From NCBI GenBank assembly GCA_963556255.1, contig OY744614.1, positions 40,834,078 to 40,898,077 of the forward strand: 64,000 bases of DNA, in the 5' to 3' direction. The stretch's first letter is position 1. Every line of letters starts with the position of its first letter. The DNA is from Allolobophora icterica. Taxonomy: Eukaryota; Annelida; Clitellata; Crassiclitellata; Lumbricidae. Positions 58,249 to 64,000 of the stretch are shown here, in pieces. The translations under genes were made by a program, and so were the position numbers. The notes below the pieces were generated by a model that was given only the letters and a program-made list of their open reading frames with translations, made no database searches and was not told the DNA's origin.

Positions 58249-58254
58249 TTTTTT
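58208..58254 (-). promoter_or_regulatory. Candidate -1 programmed ribosomal frameshift signal
   Basis: In the frame of the 190-aa ORF the last sense codons are CAA AAA AAC, directly followed by the TAA stop. The heptamer A AAA AAC (58254-58248) fits X XXY YYZ. Slipping back one base opens the protease frame. After an 8-nt spacer (58247-58240), CTGAGCAACTTT (58239-58228) pairs with AAAGTTGCCAG (58218-58208). This forms 11 base pairs with one bulged A and a 9-nt loop. Confidence 0.75.
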
Positions 58255-58817
58255 TGTCCGATGTACAGGCCGGATCCTTTACACATTGAACAGCAACCAC
58301 CATAAGTCTGGCGCCCGAGATATAAACCGGTCCCGCGGACCTGAGCTTCGAGTTCGCGATTGTGACGCGCGGCCTCTGCTAAAGCCGCGTCGTCGATCCG
58401 TTTTTTCTCGGCTTGGGCCGCATCGCTGGCCTGTTTCTTGCGCAGAGCCTCTGCATCGCTGGCCTGTTTGTTGTGCACGGCCTTTGCCACCTCGGCGGCC
58501 CCTCCAGCCGCGGCACCCACCGCGCCTAACCCACTAAAAATCAGCGGGAGGAGAGCCAGTAGTGGAAGAAATCCGCCCGATTTTGTCATCTTTTTCAATT
58601 GTGTTTTGGTGAATCTCAGCTCCATGCCAACGCCTTCCGAAATCTTCCTCACGATTCGGGCGGCTTGAACTTTCGTAAGCGCGAGCTTATCTTCTCCGCG
58701 AAGCTGGCCATGAGTGAGCCGGATCGTGGCACCAGTGCCGGCGCGCGCAGCTCTAGCTAATGTTTGCTTTTGCCCTTCGGTCAGTGAAAGGCCGAACGCA
58801 ACGTATTCAGTTTTCAT
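58245..58817 (-). CDS. Hydrophobic pX-like minor virion protein, 190 aa
   Basis: The N-terminal 85 residues are basic and polar (SLTEGQKQTLARAARAGTGA; RLTHGQLRGEDKLALTK). A strongly hydrophobic Gly/Ala segment follows (GGFLPLLALLPLIFSGLG, then AVGAAAGGAAEVAK), resembling membrane-active minor capsid proteins. Next is an alanine/lysine-rich helix with a duplicated KQASDAEALRK/KQASDAAQAEK unit, and a tail with two GxGLYxG motifs around CCSMC. Similar proteins beside the major capsid gene in metazoan Polintons are compared with adenovirus pX (mu). Its stop codon directly follows the slippery A AAA AAC, so it may exist both alone and fused to the protease. It starts 57 bp after the major capsid gene ends. 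Confidence 0.75.
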   Translation of the reverse strand: MKTEYVAFGLSLTEGQKQTLARAARAGTGATIRLTHGQLRGEDKLALTKVQAARIVRKISEGVGMELRFTKTQLKKMTKSGGFLPLLALLPLIFSGLGAVGAAAGGAAEVAKAVHNKQASDAEALRKKQASDAAQAEKKRIDDAALAEAARHNRELEAQVRGTGLYLGRQTYGGCCSMCKGSGLYIGQKN

Positions 58818-58874
58818 TTTTGGAAAAAATATATCTAAAAGAGGGCCTTGTATCTAAATGTGAAAAACCGATTT

Positions 58875-60170
58875 CTAGTAGACGACGTTGAATTTGCTGC
58901 CATCCGATTCAAAATTCAGGAGTCGGTCGCTGATCAGGACGGCATATGCTGTCGTATTATTTGGTACCCCTTCGTTAAAGTCCACCTTGATTTGTATGTC
59001 CTGTACAGAGGTTTTAAGTCGTTCGGATTGCCTGCGCACGTCCAGGACGAAGATCGGAAACAAATCTACAAATTCGATTGGTGTCGGTTGGCATGACGAT
59101 TCACGCGCGTCTATACCGCAATATTCTTCCTTGAAGTCACGTAGGGCCTTGTAAGCGCGAGAGGTTGTCCTCTTGGTGAAGTCGAGATTCATGTCAACCA
59201 CCGGGTAGCGATCGCTGTTGAGCATAGCGAAAATGTTGCGAACCTGCACATGGTCAAACAGTGCCGGATTCTGGCCTTGATGTGCATTCTTTCCAGTCTG
59301 AAAAGCAACAAGAATCCAGCGTGGCTTTTCCGTGCCCGACTTAACGCTCAAACGCCAGGAAAAAGTCGTCGCTCGTGGCACCGCAATGTTGTCGCATTGC
59401 ATGGCGCGGAATGCTACAGGTACCTTAACCTTGGCTTCAATCTGCTTCATAAGCATGCTTTTATACTCCAGAGCGGGTATTATATGCGGCATGAACCAGG
59501 AGAGTTTAGTCAGCGCGATCTGGCCATTGGCCGCTGCGGCTTCCTTGAAGATCGCGTCTGCATCCCCCTGCCGGCTCAGCAGTAAGGAGTGTTTGATCCC
59601 GTATACGACCTTGTGATAATCATCGCAAAAACCGAATAGATGTCTTAAGGGAACGATGAATGAAAACGTTCCAATAGGGACGGGTTTTCCAATGATCATC
59701 AGTCGACGGGCCTCGAAGCCGATATTCGCAGCCGCCGCCGCCGCGGTCGTGTCCTTCTGCCAACACATGTTTAAACCTTCGCCTTTGGAAAAATCATCGC
59801 CGTATACCAGCATGCCTTTCATCGTCGTGGCTTGCCCAGGTGACATGACATTCTCTATCTCGGTATTGTTAGCCAGGTATCGAATTTGAGAAAACATGTA
59901 CGGGATAGCATTGTTGATGAATGACACCAACGAGTCTGCGTTGTAACCCGCGCCAGTTGATGTAATCCTGCCCTCCACAAGAAGGTAACTCTTGGAAGGT
60001 TGCGTGAAAATGTCTTGATTCTGGATGTCTATCTGTATGGCCTGGCCGTTGTTAATAGCCGCAGGGTTTTGTGATTCATACTCACGGTATTCAAACGATT
60101 CTATGCTATTGTCATCGGGTACCGCCGAAGCGATGTCCAACATTTCACTCGGCACGTCAAATGCCGCCAT
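58875..60170 (-). CDS. Double-jelly-roll major capsid protein, 431 aa
   Basis: The Polinton/adintovirus-type major capsid protein that would build the icosahedral shell. Recognisable parts are an acidic N terminus (DIASAVPDDNSIESFEYREY), FTQPSKSYLLVEGRIT with SFINNAIPYMFSQIRYLANN, the GMLVYGDD and CWQKD region, KPVPIGTFSFIVPLRHLFGF, and a C-terminal jelly roll with RWILVAFQTGKN, FAMLNSDRYPVVDMNLDF and IFVLDVRRQSERLK. Length falls within the usual range of Polinton capsid proteins. A CTATAATA stretch immediately precedes the ATG. Confidence 0.9.
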   Translation of the reverse strand: MAAFDVPSEMLDIASAVPDDNSIESFEYREYESQNPAAINNGQAIQIDIQNQDIFTQPSKSYLLVEGRITSTGAGYNADSLVSFINNAIPYMFSQIRYLANNTEIENVMSPGQATTMKGMLVYGDDFSKGEGLNMCWQKDTTAAAAAANIGFEARRLMIIGKPVPIGTFSFIVPLRHLFGFCDDYHKVVYGIKHSLLLSRQGDADAIFKEAAAANGQIALTKLSWFMPHIIPALEYKSMLMKQIEAKVKVPVAFRAMQCDNIAVPRATTFSWRLSVKSGTEKPRWILVAFQTGKNAHQGQNPALFDHVQVRNIFAMLNSDRYPVVDMNLDFTKRTTSRAYKALRDFKEEYCGIDARESSCQPTPIEFVDLFPIFVLDVRRQSERLKTSVQDIQIKVDFNEGVPNNTTAYAVLISDRLLNFESDGSKFNVVY

Positions 60171-60281
60171 TATTATAGTTAAAAAAGTTCAAGCTTCAAT
60201 TATTAATCATGTTGCAAATTAATTTCATATGTGGTGGGTTAAACATTTTTTTCCGTTTTGTGAATTAGTCGGAAATTTTTT

Positions 60282-60740
60282 TCATTTTGCAAGAAACAGA
60301 CCCCTACCACAACGACTCGGCTTTATAGTCTTGAAACCGGATCCAGCAATGCGGCTGTTTATGTCAGCCATTGTCGGAACAACGGGTGGCGGACTCACAG
60401 CCAGTTGTTTCAAGTATTCGATGCTCTTGTCGCTGAGCGCCTTCTCCAAAGGTGCGGGAACAACGGGCGCGGCAGATGAATTTTCATTTCGTAAATGAGC
60501 TTCATTTACGGCCGCAGCGCGTCTCGCTTTCACGGCATCAACAATTTGCCTGACGGCAGATGCTGTTGTGGCGCCGGCTTTCGCGACATTACCAACCGCC
60601 TTGGCAACGTTTGTGATTGTGCCTCTATTCGCCGAAATGAAGGAGCCTGCACGGCCAAGGAAACCCGCGATTTTGGGTATCCAGTCGAAAAGTCCACCAC
60701 CCACGACACGACGCCGCTTTTTAATTCCAAGAACAAACAT
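60282..60740 (-). CDS. pVI-like minor virion protein, about 152 aa
   Basis: Start taken at the second ATG (60740); the first (60770) would overlap the penton gene, while 60740 leaves a 22-bp gap. It begins with a basic run (KKRRRVV) followed by GGGLFDWIPKIAGFLGRAG, an amphipathic helix after a GG motif, and a helical TNVAKAVGNVAKAGATTASA segment. It is Pro/Ala-rich in the middle and ends in RCGRGLF. A basic plus amphipathic-helix layout resembles adenovirus pVI-type membrane-lytic proteins. IAGSG near the C terminus fits the (M/I/L)xGx-G consensus of adenain cleavage. Role is by analogy. Confidence 0.7.
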   Translation of the reverse strand: MFVLGIKKRRRVVGGGLFDWIPKIAGFLGRAGSFISANRGTITNVAKAVGNVAKAGATTASAVRQIVDAVKARRAAAVNEAHLRNENSSAAPVVPAPLEKALSDKSIEYLKQLAVSPPPVVPTMADINSRIAGSGFKTIKPSRCGRGLFLAK

Positions 60741-60762
60741 GAGAATATTTAAGTGTGAAAAT

Positions 60763-61563
60763 CTACGCACTGCGGATGTGAAACCTTATAGTTACTGTCT
60801 CACCGCGGAGGTTTAATTGTTCACCATTCTGGTCTGTCAGCCACACACGAATGCCCTGTACGTTGCCAGCAGGTGCAACTGGTAGGTACACCAGATTTTT
60901 CGGAGACTCGATTACCTTGTAGCCGGGCGATACATCCGGGAAAAAACTGTAGATTACTGGCAGCTGGCTACCATTTCGATACGATCCAGAGATAATGTCA
61001 CAATTTACCAGGATTGTGTCCACGCGGAGAATATCGACTGGATTTTCTCCCTCTTTATAACCACTACCAAGCCTCTGAGGGTTAAAACCGAGCATTTGCC
61101 TGATGGTAGATTGAGCCATATTTACCTTATATAGGGCATTCGTAATTTTTATGAAGGCGCGTAGGGTAGATGCGTTAGCTCCTATGGTAATAGGAGAATT
61201 AAAGCCGAGTGGTGCCACACCCGTCGGAGAATTTTGCTTTTCTAACTGCCTACCGATTTCATCATTAATCTGTGCGATCTCGTAGCTTCCGTCGGGCAAA
61301 ATGATCGTCTTCCACGTCACACCATTGTCGGTGCTGTAGACGAACTTGTTATTTGTACTATCGATGTTGGGAATCGAATTATAAGTTTCAAGATTGATCA
61401 AAGCAAGCTCAAAGCGTCTTTTTGGATCCAGGTACAGCGGTGGTGAGAAAGCCGTGGTCCACCCTGTAGTATCTGAGGAAACAACTATACTAAAATTTTC
61501 CTTAGGCTGTAAAAGTTCTCTAATTTCTTCGAGCAGTTTCTCCGAGCGTTCCATCTGAGCCAT
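60763..61563 (-). CDS. Penton-like minor capsid protein, 266 aa
   Basis: Contains the pattern of Polinton minor capsid (vertex) proteins. An N-terminal helix (LLEEIRELLQP) is followed by FELALINLETYNSIPNID, FVYSTDNGVTWKTIILPDGS and YEIAQINDEIGRQL, then RQMLGF, ILVNCDIISGSYRNGSQ, IYSFFPDVSPGYKV and a final single-jelly-roll edge with IRVWLTDQNGEQLNLRGETV. It would form the pentamer at capsid vertices. It begins 18 bp after the 370-aa ORF. Confidence 0.8.
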   Translation of the reverse strand: MAQMERSEKLLEEIRELLQPKENFSIVVSSDTTGWTTAFSPPLYLDPKRRFELALINLETYNSIPNIDSTNNKFVYSTDNGVTWKTIILPDGSYEIAQINDEIGRQLEKQNSPTGVAPLGFNSPITIGANASTLRAFIKITNALYKVNMAQSTIRQMLGFNPQRLGSGYKEGENPVDILRVDTILVNCDIISGSYRNGSQLPVIYSFFPDVSPGYKVIESPKNLVYLPVAPAGNVQGIRVWLTDQNGEQLNLRGETVTIRFHIRSA

Positions 61564-61581
61564 GAATTTTGTTTTCTATTT

Positions 61582-62694
61582 CTATTTTATGAGCATGTTT
61601 CTATTCAATTCGAGTGCCAGCTCTTTGGAGATCGCACCGGAACGCAGTAACTCGTCAAGAATGGCGGAGATTTCGTTGCCGAGACCTGTGTTTCCCGCGG
61701 CCCTAGAGGCCACCAAAAGCTGCAACCTCTCTACCAGAGCGTTTGGGTCGTTGTAAAATTGCACCGCGCCGCCTCGAATCAGCTGGAACTTTTTACTTTT
61801 CCGGCCATGAATAGGCAGACCAGACATCTGTACGAGTTTTTTAAAAGTTTCAATTGCTTGAGGCGAGTATTGCTTAGTCTTAACGAAGCGTTTCGTTAAC
61901 AGGCTGAACAACGACTCATCGGCCGGAGATTCGAGAACGAGGTTACCACCTTTAAACACTCTCAGTCTACCGGCAGACAACGCGACGGGGTCAACGGAGA
62001 GCTCACCCAAGGCGTTACCTTGTAATTTCAGAGGAACGGTTGGAACACTGAAACCCTTTCCCTTTTTGATGAGGGTGTGGCCCTCTATCAGTGTATCGAT
62101 TCGCTTTTTATATTCCCTTAGGGCTTCGATATCTGCAGTCACCGCATCTACCTTTTCTTCGTCTTTTTGCTTTTTAGCCAGCTTTTTCTCTTTGCCCAGG
62201 GTGTGGCGATTATAGTGATTGACCTCACCGATTATCTTTTCAGCACCTGCCTTGTCGGCTAAATCGAGCTCGCTCGGAGGTCTGAAACCGTGCCTTATGA
62301 TTGCCTCGACGTTGAGATATTTGTTTGGATCGACTAACAGTGCGGGGGGGATTCGGGATGCTGGAAGCGCTGGAAGGGCTGGAGCAGCCGTTGGAGCAAC
62401 TGCTCCCACGGAATCACCGAACAAAGCTGCTATCGGGTTAAAATTAGCAGACTCTGAAATCTGCGCCGGCAAATCCTGTAAAGCGCTGGTGACTTTCTGC
62501 AGCTCCTTAGACGTAGCCACCTGGGATTCAGCGGTGGCTGTGGCTATTGGTTTGAAAAGCTTTGCCGCATCGTACTGAAGATTGGCTTCACCGAGCTTCT
62601 CATCCACGAAACGCTGTCTCAATCGATTTCTCCGAGCTAAATAATCCTGAGTTAACGCGTCTCGCTCCTGTTTAGAAGAAACCTTTGTCCACAT
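61582..62694 (-). CDS. Conserved Polinton-type protein of unknown function, 370 aa
   Basis: No enzymatic motif is seen. The N-terminal third is helical and charged. There is a Pro/Ala linker around residues 100-120 (APTAAPALPALPASRIPPAL). The middle is a Lys-rich coiled coil (GKEKKLAKKQKDEEKVDAVT). The C terminus has SGLPIHGRKSKKFQLIRGGA, FYNDPNALVERLQLLVAS and ISAILDELLRSGAIS. The last motifs recur in Polinton proteins of other invertebrates, from general recall. LIRGGA contains IRGG, which fits an adenain-type site. Its place between the ATPase and penton genes suggests a virion or packaging role. Confidence 0.7.
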   Translation of the reverse strand: MWTKVSSKQERDALTQDYLARRNRLRQRFVDEKLGEANLQYDAAKLFKPIATATAESQVATSKELQKVTSALQDLPAQISESANFNPIAALFGDSVGAVAPTAAPALPALPASRIPPALLVDPNKYLNVEAIIRHGFRPPSELDLADKAGAEKIIGEVNHYNRHTLGKEKKLAKKQKDEEKVDAVTADIEALREYKKRIDTLIEGHTLIKKGKGFSVPTVPLKLQGNALGELSVDPVALSAGRLRVFKGGNLVLESPADESLFSLLTKRFVKTKQYSPQAIETFKKLVQMSGLPIHGRKSKKFQLIRGGAVQFYNDPNALVERLQLLVASRAAGNTGLGNEISAILDELLRSGAISKELALELNRNMLIK

Positions 62695-62734
62695 CGTGGT
62701 TGTATGTCGACTATATGTTGCCTATATCATGTCT

Positions 62735-63421
62735 TTAAATACTTGCCTTGGGCTTATAGAAGCGATCGAACCCGCAACGATATTTTCCATCGTACACTTT
62801 GGACGTCAAATCTATGACTGCGAATCCATATGGCTGGGCAGCACACTCGCTGAAGAACGTACGGAACTCATCGAAAGACATGTCGCCGCCCACGAACGTA
62901 TCGTGAATGGCTCGTAAATTCTTGCTATCCTGGTTGAAGAGGACGATAAGATTAGCATTGTCACGGATCGCTTGCTTCGGAATTCGAAAATAATTCTGTG
63001 TTAAGTAGAAGCAGTCCGCGCCACCGTGTCGACCCATAGTGAAATACCTTTCGATGGGCGACTGTTTTTCAAGCATGACGTCATCGAACACTAGAAGGCT
63101 TCTGGCATTCTTATTTAATGATTCAACTGGAACTATTTCATCTGAGCAAGAGTGAAAGGAAGCCACTTCCTTCCCGGCAACTTTTTCCAACTCTGTAACC
63201 CAGTCCCGGAGGAACTGATATTTTTCCTGTCCCAGAGACTTCGAGTATAGATACAGCCGATCAAAACGCAGGTACCCCTTCTTCAACAGAAGGTTGAGTA
63301 GTAGGTTTGTTTTTCCACATCCGCTAGGCCCACAGATTATGCATCGTATGCTTGATGGCAACAACCAATGGTGGTGTTTTTTCCCATCGTCGGCTTCGAG
63401 ATCGAAATTTGTTATTTCCAT
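62735..63421 (-). CDS. FtsK/HerA-type genome-packaging ATPase, 228 aa
   Basis: A DNA-packaging ATPase of the Polinton/adintovirus group. Start taken at 63421 (MEITNFDLEADDGKKHHHWL); the open frame continues to 63568, but those 49 codons overlap the divergent gene and lack similarity. Walker A is GPSGCGKT at residues 31-38 and Walker B is LLVFDD at about 109-114. A sensor-like FYLTQNYFRIPK follows, then NLIVLFNQD. Size agrees with the family. It shares a 38-bp intergenic space with the divergent PLA2-type gene. Confidence 0.9.
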   Translation of the reverse strand: MEITNFDLEADDGKKHHHWLLPSSIRCIICGPSGCGKTNLLLNLLLKKGYLRFDRLYLYSKSLGQEKYQFLRDWVTELEKVAGKEVASFHSCSDEIVPVESLNKNARSLLVFDDVMLEKQSPIERYFTMGRHGGADCFYLTQNYFRIPKQAIRDNANLIVLFNQDSKNLRAIHDTFVGGDMSFDEFRTFFSECAAQPYGFAVIDLTSKVYDGKYRCGFDRFYKPKASI

Positions 63422-63459
63422 ATAGAGACAACGAGTTATGATTGTATTCAACGAACACA
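63422..63459. promoter_or_regulatory. Bidirectional 38-bp intergenic promoter region
   Basis: Only 38 bp separate the ATPase start (minus) from the PLA2 start (plus), so promoter elements for each must overlap this gap or the opposite gene. No clear TATA box is visible inside it. Confidence 0.4.
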
Positions 63460-63999
63460 ATGTATTGCCTACGATGTAAGAAACATACTGAGACTTCAAA
63501 TGAAACAATCGTCGAGTTACGAAACGGTCGGCCAGCCAAGAAGGGAACCTGTGCCGTCTGCGGTGCAAAGAAGAGCCAAATTTTGCCTTCTAAAGTGCGA
63601 AAGACTGGAGGTTCTCTACTGAATAGCGCTCTTAATATTCTACCTCTGCCTGAGATGCATATGAGCCTTCCATCCGGTATGTCTTCGGAAGATAATCCGG
63701 GAGGTTCTTTTCAGAATACAGGAAAGTACTCTTACTGTGGACCATTCACAAAACTCGATAAACGGCTGTCACAGCGATATCACGGTGTTAATCAGCTCGA
63801 CCGTGCGTGCCTCCACCACGATGTGGCTTACGCAGTTCATAAAGATACTCCGGGGCGTAACCACGCAGATGACATCCTCGCTGCAGCCGCGTCGAAGATC
63901 GCACTCACCGATGAAACTCCGGATTATGAGAAGAAGGATGCGCGGCTGGTATCGGCCATTATGTCAGCGAAGTCGAGGCTGGGAATGGGTGTCAGAACA
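63460..63999 (+). CDS. Zinc-ribbon plus parvovirus-type phospholipase A2 protein (partial)
   Basis: Runs off the right edge; at least 180 codons are visible. Residues 1-40 form a DUF5679-like zinc ribbon: MYCLRCKKHTE with Cys 3 and 6, NGRPAKKGTC and CAVCGAKK with Cys 31 and 34. Residues about 90-150 form a parvoviral VP1u-type PLA2: the calcium-loop motif YCGPFTKL and the catalytic LDRACLHHDVAY (His120-Asp121), then HADDILAAA. Such PLA2 modules help virions breach endosomal membranes, and fusions of this kind occur in adintovirus-like elements. The calcium loop has GPF where many have GPG. It is the only plus-strand gene of the element in the window. Confidence 0.88.
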   Translation, partial: MYCLRCKKHTETSNETIVELRNGRPAKKGTCAVCGAKKSQILPSKVRKTGGSLLNSALNILPLPEMHMSLPSGMSSEDNPGGSFQNTGKYSYCGPFTKLDKRLSQRYHGVNQLDRACLHHDVAYAVHKDTPGRNHADDILAAAASKIALTDETPDYEKKDARLVSAIMSAKSRLGMGVRT

Positions 64000-64000
64000 A

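Larger units (their letters stand above)
54806..63999. mobile_element. Polinton/Maverick (adintovirus-like) element, morphogenesis block, partial
   Basis: Ten closely spaced intronless ORFs, nine on the minus strand and one divergent on the plus strand. They include a packaging ATPase, adenain-type protease, double-jelly-roll capsid protein, penton-like protein and a PLA2 protein, the set that defines Polintons/adintoviruses. Most gaps are 7-60 bp. All ORFs are open, so insertion is recent or the genes are under selection. Polymerase B and the retroviral-type integrase are not in the window. Terminal repeats were not found; the right end is beyond 64000. Confidence 0.9.

Noticed and set aside
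62735..63568. ATPase starting at the first ATG (277 aa)
   Set aside because: The extra 49 codons overlap the divergent PLA2 gene and lack similarity; 63421 gives the family's usual start.

Overview
The window is animal nuclear DNA. Genes are split by GT-AG introns (one GC-AG), intergenic DNA is AT-rich, and microsatellites, tRNA-derived SINEs, LINE fragments and DNA transposons are dense. Four host loci are recognisable as homologues of conserved animal genes. The repeat landscape and the linkage of a RASD1-type gene to FLCN suggest a marine invertebrate, perhaps a deuterostome such as an echinoderm or hemichordate; that placement is inference.

Layout. 0.98-1.64 kb (+): last exon of a RASD1/Dexras-type small GTPase, followed by an 87-bp tandem array carrying CRE palindromes. 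2-25 kb: gene-poor repeat territory. It holds a ~7.6-kb composite element with inverted arms around four copies of a 916-bp tandem repeat, a 5'-truncated non-LTR retrotransposon (17.1-19.5 kb), several small non-autonomous DNA elements, and two related exon-like fragments resembling N-formylglutamate amidohydrolase. 25.8-32.2 kb (-): complete 8-exon POLDIP3/SKAR. 33.9-35.7 kb: two small DNA transposons, hAT and Tc1/mariner type, with clear termini. 36.0-43.7 kb (-): complete 8-exon folliculin (FLCN). 47.6-50.4 kb (-): complete 4-exon MIC10. 52.07-52.18 kb (-): a candidate first exon of an unrecognised small protein.

54.8-64.0 kb: part of a Polinton/Maverick (adintovirus-like) element with tightly packed intronless ORFs and no visible decay. 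Nine ORFs on the minus strand, read right to left, encode a packaging ATPase, an unknown 370-aa protein, a penton-like minor capsid protein, a pVI-like protein, the double-jelly-roll major capsid protein, a hydrophobic pX-like protein continuing into an adenain-type protease, a repeat-built fibre, a 184-aa protein and a Gly-rich membrane protein. Divergently on the plus strand, and running off the window, is a protein with an N-terminal zinc ribbon and a parvovirus-type phospholipase A2 domain. Together these are a virion morphogenesis module. No polymerase B or integrase is visible, so they may lie beyond 64 kb.

The most unusual observation is at the pX-protease junction. The protease frame has no usable ATG upstream of its conserved N-terminal part. 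It overlaps the end of the 190-aa ORF at an A AAA AAC heptamer that abuts the upstream stop, with an 11-bp stem-loop 8 nt downstream. That is the arrangement of a -1 programmed ribosomal frameshift signal.
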